A stretch of 64,000 nt of DNA from Rhizophagus irregularis (lineage: Eukaryota; Glomeromycota; Glomeromycetes; Glomerales; Glomeraceae). A model generated the notes under the pieces. It did not search any database, had not been told where the DNA came from, and was given only the letters and a program-made list of their open reading frames with translations. Position numbers and translations under genes: made by a program. Shown one piece after another: positions 19,934 through 31,699 of this stretch; within the stretch, counting starts at the first letter, position 1, and each line of letters starts with the position of its first letter. The stretch is taken from contig NC_089446.1 of NCBI RefSeq assembly GCF_026210795.1, positions 310,001-374,000 on the forward strand, written 5' to 3'.

Positions 19934-20307
19934 TAGGGATGGCAACGGTCGGTCATGGTCGGTCATCGGTCGGTCATAACCGGTCAAGAACCTTTGACCG
20001 ACCGACCGACCGTTTGACCGACCGTTTGACCGACTGGTTAACCGATCCTGAAAACGTTTGCGAAACGTAATTTAATTGAAATACTTAATAAAAAACGTTT
20101 TCGCAACGTTTTCTATTAAAATAATTAAAAAAACGTTTGCGAAACATTTTTTTTATTAAATTACGTTTCGCAAACGTTTTCAGGATCGGTTAAACGGTCG
20201 GTCAAACGGTCGGTTAAACGGTCGGTCAGAGGTCTTTGACCGACCGATATCGGTCACGGTCATGACTGGTCATAACCGGTTAATGACCGTGACCGTTGCC
20301 ATCCCTA
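19934..20307. mobile_element. hAT-like hairpin MITE, 374 bp, with 8-bp TSD
   Basis: The ends are TAGGGATGGCAACGGTC and its inverse, flanked by ATTATAAT on both sides (19926-19933, 20308-20315). The element is almost entirely palindromic. Outer arms are tandem CGGTCGGTCA units and inner arms repeat AACGTTTGCGAAACGT. The TAGGGATGGCAAC end and 8-bp duplication fit the hAT superfamily (family rule). Non-coding. Confidence 0.88.
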
Positions 20308-20315
20308 ATTATAAT

Positions 20316-20939
20316 ACTAAATTTTTCTATTTAAACAAACTCATTGGTCCCAGTGCGAAGCAACAAGTGACTGCTAGTAATTAAAAAAAAATAATACAAT
20401 TCATACTGCTTTACAATTTTTTTTTTAAGAAAGAAAAATATGTCATCAGCAGTATCTGTATTATGTTAAGTCGAATCCAAAGGATTAGATGGTGGATTTA
20501 TCAATGGTTTGGCAAACTACCAAAAACATTCATTTTAAAATACAAAATTTGACATTTCTTAATACAATGTATAGTTATTTATTAGTATTATTCATTTCAA
20601 GTTATTGCCTCACATTAAACAGTTTAGAAACGCTTGTCAGGGACTAAGGCAACTTGTTTTTTTATACAATTTGATAACTGTCACAAATCGGATCCTTTAC
20701 AGATTATTTTTTTAAGTTAATATTTTGATTGACTTTATTAAACAAATTTGCATCCATTTTTAATCTTTTATTTAAATAAAAAATAAATTTATTTAAACAA
20801 TAAACATTTTTTATTTTTTATTAAACAAAGTAAAATATCTATTACAAATGATACTTTTTTTTTTATCATCACAAATAAAATATGTTTAACTTTTTATGAG
20901 ATCAATAAATAAAGTCATTATAGAAATTTATATTTAAAT
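20316..20939. other. Intergenic between the hAT MITE and the Sel1-kinase pseudogene
   Basis: No open frame or repeat of note. AT-rich 3' flank of the minus-strand pseudogene. Confidence 0.4.
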
Positions 20940-22952
20940 TCAAATTATACAATCCAAACACTCAGAATTATTTTGATATAAAATTTCAGTAAGCAAGCGG
21001 CTTGTATAATATGCTTGTGGATGAGTTTGTAAAACAGAAATATTATCTTGTTCTAGTGTCAAAACACTATTTGCTTTTATAAATTCATACATATCATTTT
21101 TTAATTGATTATCAATATTAGGAACTTCATATCTTGGTTCATCTTCACCATTTAATTTATAATATTCATTAACACATCTAAGCCATTCAGATATAGTATT
21201 TTCAATAATTACTATATTGGTCTTTTGGAAGGGTCTGAATCCCAGCATTTTTTCATAACATTTTGGAGTATTTTTTATAATTACAGGGCGATCTCCTTCA
21301 CAAATACTTAAAATAAGTTCAACATCATGAGCTTTATTATTAAATGGAGGAATACCTGATGTAAATTCCCACATCATCATTGAAAAACTATAGATATCAC
21401 TTGCTGGAGTATAAGGGTTGTTTCTTAATATTTCAGGTGCCATATAAGGTATAATTCCATAAACTTTATCAATTTTATCATCAGAATTTTGTATAGGTTT
21501 GCATAATCCTAAATCAATAATATATATTTCATTATAATCATCTGATATTAAGATATTACCATCATGAAAATCACAATGAGTAAGTTCTGATTCATGTATT
21601 ACTTTAAGTCCTGAAATAATTTTTTTCAATAATTGCAATTTAGTTTGCCATTTAAATTTAACTATATTAAACATTTTTTCAAACTTCCTTTTTTTGCATA
21701 ACTCATTATTATCACATAATTTAAATTATTTGGATCTTGGGAAATTCCAAAGAATTGAATAAATTTTGAAAATGATTTTTTCTGACAATTATAATGATGT
21801 TTCCACTATATACAGTAAATATTTAAAATTATTAATTTATAAGATAAAATAAAATATACAATTAGTACCTAATAAATAAAAATACTATACCTCGCTCATC
21901 TAAAAATTTATCACTTAAACTTGATGAATTATTAAGATTTTTAATAATAACTTCATATTCAGTCCATCTATTCCATTGTTGTTCATCAAAGTTCAAACTA
22001 TCAATAGGTCCATCTAACCAGATGGCTCTAAAATTTCACTAAATCCTCCTTTATCATAATAATTAATATTATTCAATTTATTATAAGGTATCAATTCTAA
22101 AACTTCATAATTACTTTTAGCTAGCTTCTTGAATAAATTTATCAATAAATTTATTTTTACTAGTCCATTTTGAAAAATCTTACTGAAATTGTTTAATATT
22201 ACATTGTTGGCACCATTTGTAATCAATATATGGTTGATTGCATTCCTTACATAAGTTGTTAATTTAAAATTATCAGAAGTCATTTTGTGCCAATAAAATG
22301 CTTTTTCCAAATTTTTCTCTATTCCTTCACTATATTCATAACATAATAAGGCAAGACTGTGCATTGATTGTTCATTGCCCTTCTCTGCTGCTTTCTGATA
22401 CCAGTAAAAAGCCATTTCCTAATCCTTCTCTGTCCCTTCACCATTGTAGTATTGTAAGGCAAGACTGTGCATTGACATTTTATCACCCTTCTCTGCCACT
22501 TTCTGAAACCAGTGAAAGGCCATTCCCAAGTCCTTCTCTGTTCCTTTACCATTTTTGTAATGTAAGGCAAGATTGTGCATTGATTCTTCATGACCCTTCT
22601 CTGCCGCTTTCTGAAACCAGTAAAAGGCCATTCCCAAGTCCTTCTCTGTCCCTTCACCATCATAGTATTGAAAGGCAAGATTGTGCATTGATTCTTCATG
22701 ACCCTTCTCTGCCGCTTTCTGAAACCAGTGAAAGGCCATTCCCAAGTCCTTCTCTATTCCTTCACCATTGTAGTATTGTAAGGCAAGAATATGCATTGAC
22801 CCTTCATCACCCTTCTCTGCTGATTTTTCTTTTTCTAACCAATTAATGTTATCACTTGAATCTTTGATATTAGTACAAGTTAATATTTTTAATAATTTTT
22901 TTAACCAATTAATGTTATTACTTGAATCTTTAATATTAGTGGAAGTTGACAT
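20940..22952 (-). pseudogene. Sel1-repeat TKL kinase, disrupted
   Basis: Starts ATG at 22950-22952. A 17-residue segment (TNIKDSSNNINWL-like) is duplicated at the N-terminus. Five 36-residue Sel1 repeats follow (consensus AEKG..SMH.LALQYY.GEG.EKDLGMAF.WFQKA). Next come a linker, a kinase glycine loop (YYDKGGFSEI), an intron at about 21891-21812, and the rest of a kinase domain (HCDFHDGNIL, DLGLCKP, APEILRN, DIYSFSMMMWE). Lesions seen: TAG in repeat 4 at 22419-22421 where other repeats have TTG; a one-base loss in a T run at ~22030 just after the glycine loop; an extra short block before the intron; a frame shift near 21675; and a local shift at 21190-21245 that garbles the KKCWDSDPSKRP region. 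The gene cannot give a full kinase as read. Confidence 0.82.
22305..22835 (-). repeat. Five 108-bp tandem Sel1 units
   Basis: The units keep very high nucleotide identity, which implies recent expansion or gene conversion. The antisense frames at 22298-22846 are shadows of this periodicity. Confidence 0.85.
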
Positions 22953-23559
22953 TATTAACAAATAGTTTTATTTGTTGACAATTTAAAAAATTTAAATTCC
23001 TAAATGGTACATTCCAAAAAGGAAGGGTCCTTTTTCAATACTGTATATGCTATGTTTCACTGCGCTGTTGTACATTCACCGCATTTCATTGCATTGATTA
23101 TAAGGTTATTTATTACAACTACAGCAGGCTATTGAGTACGGTTACGTTATTTGTCACACCATATACTCACGTCTCACTAACATGTGATTACTGCGCCATT
23201 GCCTTATATAGTAATCCGCAGAAACACGTGATCATGTCACTTCCTTATAGTAATTCCGCAGCAAGTCACGTGATAGTGAGTACGTGAGTACGCGGCTGTA
23301 GTCGTAATAAGTTTGCAGTTCATTATAACAAAATCATGTCATTTTCTTACGAATAACGGTTGTTTATATAAAGATTTTGGAAAATTGGATGATTTACATA
23401 CAGTATAATCCGAATTGACTGAAATTGCATAATAAAATTTTCTAACTATAAATATATTAGCGTACTTAAATTCATATGTATAAATTATTACATAAACCAA
23501 AGTTATTTTTATTAAAGTCCTACTTTGTTTAAGTATAATTTAATTGCCGATCAATGAAT
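22953..23559. other. Upstream region of the Sel1-kinase pseudogene
   Basis: GC content is somewhat higher at 23040-23300, with CACGTGAT and related CACGTGA motifs (23227, 23272) and repeated TAGTAATYCGCAG (23209, 23248). These E-box-like CACGTG motifs may be regulatory; this is inferred. No gene. Confidence 0.35.
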
Positions 23560-24385
23560 AAGCCGATTCTCAGCCAGAGTGACGGAACTGAAAAAGAAAG
23601 AAAAAAATTTATTAAAAACTTAATATTACTAATCCCCCAACGCCAAAGGAAATTAAAGCTATTTAACGTAATGCCGCAGCAGCAATCGCAGCAACGAACA
23701 AGATCCTAAAAAAGAAAAATCCTGGAACTGACCGAACCTAAAAGAAATCAACCCGACGCCAATAAAAAAAGTCATTACCACTTACCGTTAAACCACAGCA
23801 CCACAGAAGAGTCCAACTGAAATCTAAAAAAAAATGAAGAAAATAATAATTTAATATTACTAATCGCCCGATGCCAAAAGAAACTGAAGCCACTTACTGT
23901 AATATTGCAGCAGCAATCAACCGATAAAGATTCCGAACCTAAAAGAAAAGATAAAAAGTCAAAAAGTAATAGTAATAGTTAATATTACTAATCGACCCGG
24001 CGTCAAAAAAAAAAAATCATTAGCCCGTTGGACCGCAGCACCGCAGCAGAATATCTAAAAAAAATTAAAATAAAACGACAATTAGTAATAATTTAATATT
24101 ACTAATCGCCCGACCCTAAAAGAAACTGATGCTATTTACTGTAACGTAATACTGCAGCAGCTATCGCAGAATGAACCGATCCTAAAAAAAAATCCCGGAA
24201 CTGACCGAACCTTAAAAGAAAAAGAAAGAAAAAAAAAGTATTAGTAATAGTTAATATTAATGATTAACCCTACGCCAATAAAAATCATTAGTCACTTACC
24301 GTTAGACCGCAGCGCCGCAACAGAATCCGATCCTCAGCCAGCAGAGACGGAACTGAATCTGAAAGTAAGAAAAAGAAAGAATATT
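23560..24385 (-). repeat. Tandem exon/intron-like modules, period about 235 bases
   Basis: Three to four copies. In minus sense each module holds: a GC-rich island with GCTGCGG...GCGGT; AACGGTAAGTG (donor-like; 23781-23791 and 24295-24305, mutated near 24021); an AT-rich spacer with TTAGTAATATTAA; a TTTCTTTTAG acceptor-like run followed by GTTCGG or GATCGG; and a second island with GCTGCTGCAGTATTAC. The islands are not in one open frame between copies. They could be exons of a repeated non-coding transcript or a satellite derived from one gene. Confidence 0.6.
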
Positions 24386-25933
24386 AGTAATGTATGGTCA
24401 ACCAGCAGTTGAGTAGTTTATGCTACTAAAATTGTATTGAGTATTGAGTAGATAAGACGAAAACCAGTGGTGTAACAACCACGTGTGTATGATGTAAATA
24501 AAGTGAGAAGTACCGTATATAAGATGTGTATGCACCACAGCTTATCTTTCAGGACGAAATTTCATAATTGCGCGACATAATATGTATATAGTCAGACCTA
24601 GTGATGCCGACTAAGCCGACTAACTGAATCCAAATGTTAAAATTGTCTTTACCATTTATTATTTTATTTTTAGCTAATTATTAAAATTATTAAAAAGCTA
24701 AAATAAAGTTTAAATGACCTATATTTAATTAAAGTTAAAATTACATTGCGAAAATTAAAAGTTAAATAATCATATAGATAAAAATTTTTTTTAAAAAAAT
24801 TATTTTTAATTTATAATTATATTTAATAAAAGTGAACAAATCGGTACTATTCGTTGCTGACTTAGTCAAGTCTTTTACAGTATAAAAACTTGTGTTTATA
24901 TGAAAAAAAAGTTTAAAAATTTTGGTTTTTCTATTGGACTCATTGGTAAAAATTTTATTTTTAATTGCAATTAATTTGTCCTTGAGTAATTGTTACAGGC
25001 GACGGGAAACAGTTCCTTTGAGAAATGAATTAATTACGTAATATTTTTTTTGAAGATCCAAATGATTTTTGGACATCCGTTGTTTATCATAACAAAAAGA
25101 TTCCGGTTGTACGCATAAGGGTAAGACCAGATTTAGTTGTATAACGAAAGTTGGGTATAATGTACCAATGCCTTATATCAAAACGTGGTGCAGTTGTCGA
25201 AAGGTGAGGGAAATTTTTTCAGATTTTATGACTTTGTACAAAACCATATAACGGCTTTTGAGGTATAGTAGGGTCTTCCGTAGATATAAGAACGTCGAGT
25301 AGGAACAATTAAAAAATAAAGTTTTAAAGCGATAAATATGTGGACATGGAATTAATTTTCTATTTGTTTATCCCATTTCAACCCGCAAATAAAAGATTTG
25401 TATTTAATATCAAACATCTTGTACTTCAGATTGTATTTATAAAGACATTTCATTTTCATTCCATGCAATCTGTACTGAACGACGTTTCATAAAAAGATCA
25501 ACTGTAACAAACAAGACAAAAAAGGAAGAGCAAAGGAAAAAAACAAATAAAAGCATTTGATATTGTGGACTGATAAAAATAATTTTATGGGTTCACGAAC
25601 TTTAATTGGAAAATCGAACGAATCATACATATATTTATATATAGTATTCTGTTGTATCTTCAATATTCCATGCAAAATAGATAGATGGAATCTTCTTTTT
25701 TCTTAAAAAAAAAAAAAAAAAAAAATCGACGGAATTACTTTATTATAAAAATTAAACAATCATTAATGAGAAACATATTAATATTGTTCAAAAAAAAAAA
25801 AAAAAAGAATAAATAACTACCGAATTTCTTTCCAATCCAAATTAAAACCCACGTACTTTCTGTTAAAATTTCATTACGTTAAAAATACTTTGCTTTTATA
25901 TACGACGAAAACGTTATTTTTGAGTCTTAAAAA
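24386..25933. other. No gene supported
   Basis: AT-rich with short islands at 24990-25260 that have coding-like composition but stops in all frames. Poly-A blocks lie at 25705-25725 and 25790-25806. A 62-codon minus frame at 25487-25675 has no features that support it. Confidence 0.35.
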
Positions 25934-26744
25934 ATGAAGCCACTAAATCATTTTATTATTATTAACATAATCTTATCATTATTTTTTTATGTCGAATTAG
26001 CAGCAATTATTAACTGCACAAATGCTGATAAAAATTGTTATTATTTAAATGTAACTTTTGGCTCCTTGTAATCAACAGTTTAATTTTAGTTATATATAAT
26101 ATTATGGAAGTATGGGTGTTTATGGTAAATTCAATAAAGAACAAGTAAATATAGTTATCATGGAAAGTGATAATTAATAAATATTTTTTTTTTTTAAGCA
26201 CCCTTTTGGAACTCTGAAAGTTGCGTGTGTAGTAAAGAATATTATGATACTCTTGTTGCTTGTGGTAAACTAGGACCCCGAACAATATATAAATAGGTCA
26301 TAGGAAATTGGCAAAATTTTACTATTAGCTCTACGCATTTTTTCAGGGCCGGAATTATGATAATGTCAGTCAGTTACTAAATAAAGTAATATATTTCTTA
26401 CCAACGTTATCAAAATTTATCTAAAAAAGGAAAGATTTTCATGATTATTTTAGCCTATTCTACGCGTTATTTCTTGTTACCTATTTCAGTATTGCTCGGG
26501 GTCCTGGTAAACTTTGCAAATTTAATGTCGACCCTCCAGTAAAATATGAAAGTGAAAGTAAAATCGCTAAAAAACCTGTGGATCTCGGTGGAGGGTATGT
26601 TTTGCCGCAAATAATTCTATTTGATTTAATTCTTTCTAGGGTATAAATTCCAACAACAGGTTGCACATAAGCGGCAATGATGGCACGCCTACAAACACAG
26701 GTAGTTTAAGTGGTGGCATACAAAATATTAGATATTATGGATGA
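25934..26744 (+). pseudogene. Secreted cysteine-containing protein gene, exons out of register (candidate effector)
   Basis: The first exon starts at ATG 25934 and encodes a clear signal peptide (hydrophobic FIIINIILSLFFYVELAA) followed by IINCTNADKNCYYLNV. A second coding-like block after the acceptor at 26197-26198 reads PFWNSESCVCSKEYYDTLVACGK. A third, 26490-26594, encodes GPGKLCKFNVDPPVKYES and joins in frame (phase 2) to 26660-26744, a Gly/Ser-rich tail ending IQNIRYYG and TGA. The phases of blocks 1, 2 and 3 do not agree with any GT-AG choice that I could find, and an inverted duplication lies between blocks 2 and 3. I infer a rearranged member of a secreted-protein family. Confidence 0.45.
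26255..26515. repeat. Local inverted duplication inside the secreted-protein locus
   Basis: AACTAGGACCCCGAAC (26268-26283) recurs inverted near 26496-26510 (GCTCGGGGTCCTGG). Between them, 26318-26360 carries the inverted phrase ATTAGCTCTACGCAT...TTTCAGGGCCGG, which occurs in the same plus orientation at 58879-58916. Confidence 0.55.
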
Positions 26745-27837
26745 TATAATTACTGCGGCGGTATTAGTAAGAAGACTCGTATATTTTAAATTTTGTAATT
26801 TTGTAATTTTAACTCATGTTGTATTGTTAGTCATAATAATAAAAAATAATAATATTAAGTAAAAATCATCATCATACGGCCCTATAGGATCATAGTGTAC
26901 ATGTTGTAATTGTTGTACCAATATTTAGCACATCATGATACTTCGTGCCACATACCATTATTAATCAATAACATATAATTATCATTTTCGTTCTTATTAT
27001 TAACAGGACTGATAATTATTAAAACAATAGGGATTATTTTTATATTTTATATAGAATATTCAGGAATTCTAAAATATTTTATTATAAAGATCGTTGTATG
27101 TTTTTAATTATACTCTTGTACGTATCGGAATTTTTGGTCGGTTACACTAAAATTTTTTTGATGGTAGCACCAAAAACGAGGTGGCCGAGTAGATAAAAAA
27201 ATACTGACAAAAATAAACAAAAATAATTAAAGAAGCAACTAATTAGTTGGTAGTAGACTAATGATTCACTTATTGGTTTTTACCTGCACTTTACCTGAAT
27301 GAATTTACTTTCATCTTTTTGAGATATTTCATTAGCACTCGTTAAATTAAATAATTTTCTATTCAGTACGAAACTTTGAACAACCAGTTTCAGTTTATTT
27401 TCAAACTCCTCTTACTTTAATAAATTTATAGTGCTATAGATGGTCTATCGACTAAAATTTTGTTATTCCATATTAGAAGCGATTAATATTATTATTGATA
27501 ACAAGAGATCATTTTCATGGGCAAGCCTGGCATGCTTATAGAAGATTTTTAAGTAAAAGTTATTGCAAAAAACTAAAAAAAATTATTTTGACGTTTAGAA
27601 TACCTCCATATAAATAATTTGAATAGTATAGCAGAAAAATTTATAATTTGGTTGCTATCAGGTCATGTAAACATTCTGATGACCAATTCATGTGGCTAAT
27701 CCGATTCCAGTCAATACAATTTCGATATTTTTATAGGTAATAAGTAACGTAGTACTGTACATTGATATGAGCTCAGACGTACGCCTTTATATTTTGATAG
27801 TACATATATTTACAAAATTTAAATAAATTAGTATTAT
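26745..27837. other. Intergenic, no gene supported
   Basis: AT-rich; a triplet-poor stretch with AATAATAATATT runs at 26838-26856. Nothing coding. Confidence 0.35.
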
Positions 27838-27918
27838 TTATTTCATGGGGAGTTGGAAATAATAGGGTTTTTTTCCCGAAGGGAAAAAAGCCCTATTGTT
27901 TTCCTTCCCAGGAAATAA
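27838..27918. repeat. 81-bp snap-back hairpin element
   Basis: Arms start TTATTTCATGGGG and end with the near inverse CCCAGGAAATAA. The apex is AGGGTTTTTTTCCC gaa GGGAAAAAAGCCCT. The left arm (TTATTTCATGGGGAGTTGG) recurs at 43650-43672, so it is a dispersed family. Confidence 0.7.
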
Positions 27919-27929
27919 ACGGGTAATCC

Positions 27930-28130
27930 CCTGGAGCGTGTCACTCATTAAATATTAACTATTTTAACTATTTTAAACTAAAATTAGTAATTTTCCGGCT
28001 ATCTATATGAGACCGGGAAATAACTAAACGAAGATTCCCGGTTATTTATAAACTCAACTAATCACTCGCAATTTTTAAAAATTAGTATGAAGGTGATCAT
28101 GAGTGACACTTAGTGCGACAGGGGATTATG
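27930..28130. repeat. Inverted-repeat element with TAATCCCCTG ends
   Basis: GTAATCCCCTGGAGC...GTGTCACTCAT (27931-27955) is matched inverted by ATGAGTGACAC...GACAGGGGATTAT (28099-28129). The interior includes GAGACCGGGAAATAACTAAACGAAGATTCCC, itself partly palindromic and related to 18515-18560. Probably a MITE. Confidence 0.55.
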
Positions 28131-28960
28131 TTATAAATTTATAATCTTATAATTTATTTACTGTAATAGTGTGTTTATTTTATTATTTTATAATTGACTG
28201 AAATATTTTTTTTTTTTCCTGAAAAACATGGTGAAGTATTTTAATAAAAGTAGCTTATAGAAGCTTGTAGTTTATAGAAATTTATTAGTTTATACTTAAT
28301 AGCAGATAATCATAAAAGATATAAATATATTTTTTGTATAACTCAAATTATGTTTATTTATTATTTTTAAAACATTAAGATTTTTTTATATACGCATATT
28401 TTTTTAATTTTGTAATAAATAAAAAAAAAATTGTTAAAATTATTCTAGATATAGTGCTTCTTCGCTCTTTTTATTATGTAAAGTTGTAAACTAAAACACT
28501 GAAGAAATTTTAAATAATATTTTTGTGTTTTTTTTTTTTGAAAAACATTGTGAAATTTTTTTCTAAAATATAAAATATACACAAAACCAATCCTACCAAT
28601 AACATTTGCTATATTTTAATCGTACACCCCGGTTTTCTACACCTTAAGGATGCCCTATAAAAACACGGAATAGATCAGGCGCAGATGAACCAAACATAAC
28701 GGTCACACAAATTTTTTTTTGATACACTTACATCATTTACATGTAACAATTGTAGAGAATTTGAATAATTTAAAGTATTATAATATACTAGATTACCTAA
28801 ATTACAAATTTAAATTTTCCTATCATTATCCAAAACCTGAAATGTGTAGTTGACTATTACTAATTTTTGTCCAAACTTTAGAAAACTTTTGTAAGATTTA
28901 AAAATGGGGAAATAGATATATTAAAAAATATATTTAACAGTTAACAATATTTTAAAATTT

Positions 28961-29140
28961 GTTGTGAAGAAGAGAAAGAAAGTAATAGAAACTGTTGCAA
29001 ATTATTCACAAAATAATTTTTGTGAATTAAAAATATTCAATCCTTCAAATTTAAATGTATCATCTCCAAAAGATTTAGAATCATTCTTTATAATTTGGAA
29101 AGAACTAATTTACTATAACGATAATAATTACTATAACTAA
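28961..29140 (+). pseudogene. F-box-type protein C-terminal fragment
   Basis: A 59-codon frame in which VIETVANYSQNNFCELKIF and SSPKDLESFFIIWKELI match, from memory, the conserved C-terminal block of the expanded Rhizophagus F-box/LRR-like proteins. There is no start, and both sides are non-coding. A relic. Confidence 0.5.
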
Positions 29141-31012
29141 CGTTTGTTTAATTGGAGAAAACTCAATTATTCAAGAAGATTCCTCAATTTTAATATTAAA
29201 ATATATTATTATTATAGAAAGTAATAAGATTGTAAGATGCATTTCTAAAAAAGACATTAAGTTTTTTTTACTTAAAAATTTGTTTTTAAGGTATTGCCTT
29301 ACATGGAGTTATTAAGAACTCCCGTTATGACTATTCCATAAAAATATAAAAAATTAAATTATACGCAAAGGCATTATCTTATAAGTTGAACAAATATAAT
29401 TTATTGATTAATTTCTAGTGATTCTTAATTAAATAATTTTTAGAGGTTCGGAATTTTTGATAAAGTTCTCTTTCAAAGTGATTAATATTTACACAAATTA
29501 AGTAAACCATATTTTATCGCGTTAATGCACCAATTTATTACTTAATTAGTACTTAAACATTAAATGATTTAATCTGATTTATTTACAGAAAAGAAAAAAA
29601 AATCTGATATGAATGAAATTAGAGTTTATATTAATATTAGAAAGTCTAACACACTTTTAAATAATCTGTAAAATTTTTTTAGGAGTAAATCCATCTCTGC
29701 TTCGTGAGAATTTATTAAATTTTCATGAAATTGACGTTTAAAGAGATTTTAATAACTTTTTCTAAGAATTCTTTAGATGATAAATTAAAAAATCTAATTA
29801 AAGGTAAGCAGCGTTGAACTAAAAATTTTTCAGGAAATGAAGAAGTGAAATAAAGTGATTTAAATATTTTTTCAGGAGATTTTACTAAAGAATTGGATTG
29901 AAAGCTTTGTTTGATGGTTTAATTTAAAATGTTGTTCCATCCATTCAGATTTATTTTCAATCAAATATGTTTTGTAAATAATCAACTAGTTTTTGAAGAA
30001 GCAACGCAGAAATACTTTAGCGAATAGTTAAAATGGATACGAAATTTTAAGTGTATATATAAAAATTAGGTATATACTTTATTTAAATTAACAATATGAT
30101 AATAATAACAATAAATATGAAAAACAACTGCTAATTAAAATAAAATCATAATCATAACAAAACGAAATTAACAATATTGCAATACGTCTGCAAAATTATA
30201 CGAAAACTATCAATCAAAACACATAACATTAAAGTGATTAAGATATAATTTCATTTACTAAGAATATTTTAAATAAATTCTTTATGCTTTGAAGAGTATA
30301 CAATTTGATATAAATTCAATTTGTATTTTACGCGTCCTGCGCAAATTACATTCTCTATAGAATTATAACTGATACCGTATTTACCACTTATTTTGAGAAC
30401 TTAATTTTTTCATAAAAAAGAAAATAATACTTTCATTGAACATTTATTTTGAAAAATCCAAAATGTTTATCACCAGCTTTCATAAGCAATAAATTTAACT
30501 TCTTAAGTAGGTTACCTGCGCATTTCAAATTCCTATTTGATTTTAGACGGATTATCATTAGTACGAATACAAAATTAACTTCAATTCGTGCAAGTTAAAT
30601 CAAGAGAAGTTTTGTTAATTAGATAGTCATTAATATAGTTTAGATTTTATATAAGGTACTTAAATTGTATAGTCATGTAACTAAGTTTTATATGGTGTAC
30701 AGTAATCAGTAATGTATTACCTAACTTCTTTCCCGCAAGCTGGACAATCTGTTAGGAAAGTTTCATTAGATTGAACTTTTATCTAAGTTCTGTTTCTTCG
30801 TTGGGCTTGTCACATTTTCACCCTACCTAACTGCTAAAAAGCTTGAAATAATTCAGCCAGACTTTATTAACCACATCAGACAAACATTCACAACATGTGT
30901 CGGCTATCTCAAAAAATTCAATCTTAATAATCTCATGTAATTATCCGGTATGTTCAATTTACCGATTTATAACATTTAATATTATATTTTATTTGTATGA
31001 ATGATATGTAAT
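29141..31012. other. Intergenic, no gene supported
   Basis: AT-rich. Several short coding-like islands (29700-29810) have stops in all frames. 30585-30625 resembles 33330-33372 (TTCGTGCAAGTTAAATCAAG type), another duplicated flank. Confidence 0.35.
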
Positions 31013-31272
31013 AGTTATTTCACGGGGAACTGTGGATATCAATGGTTTTCACGGCTGCGCCGTGAAAATCATGATATTTGACCGAGCGGTAGGCCGAAGC
31101 GCCCGGTATGGAGAGGTGTGTCAGTGCTTGACATTGGCAGCTTCAATGTGATTCTTTTTAAATTATTTTTGTGAATGGTGCGCTTTTTATAAAATTAATA
31201 AAGAAGTTTTCACGTTTACGCGAGTGAAAAAAAAAAAGAAAAAAGAAAATCATGATATTCCGTGAAATAACT
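31013..31272. mobile_element. 260-bp MITE-like inverted-repeat element
   Basis: The ends AGTTATTTCACGG (31013-31025) and CCGTGAAATAACT (31260-31272) are perfect 13-bp inverted repeats. Inside is a GC-rich palindrome, TTTTCACGGCTGCGCCGTGAAAA. No clear target duplication. Related sequence continues to about 31310 (TCACGGTATCCGTAGTTCC), so there may be a longer, composite element. Confidence 0.6.
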
Positions 31273-31699
31273 GATTTATCTCACGGTATCCGTAGTTCCG
31301 TACCATAAAGCCCTTTAATATACTTATTTTGACTAATAATGATAGACTTTTTATTCCAATATTGATAGACTTTTACCCATCTTTTTAAATAAACAACACC
31401 CGTGAGAAATATTAAGAAAAAAAACCACAAATTTTAACTAAGAACCGTGGGATATATATATATAGTACAGATATAAGGAAATACAAAAAAAAAAAAAAAT
31501 ATCTTACAAATTATTGACATTGTACCCGGAGGTCAGGAGGTGTACGAAATTTTCTATTAAATGAAGGGTTTAAAAACTTGTATTTACATGTACTCCTGGG
31601 TAAAATTCAGAAAAAAAGGGGGTATTATACATAGGGGGAGGGGGAGTACTATGGCCCCATGTTATTCAGTACTTCTAACACTTTTAAAGAACTATTTAA

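Noticed and set aside
22298-22846. 182-codon plus-strand frame and 126-codon minus frame
   Set aside because: Shadows of the 108-bp Sel1 repeats; the true frame is minus, 22952 downward.
23560-24385. CRISPR-like array
   Set aside because: The period is ~235 bases, units are diverged, and the genome is eukaryotic.
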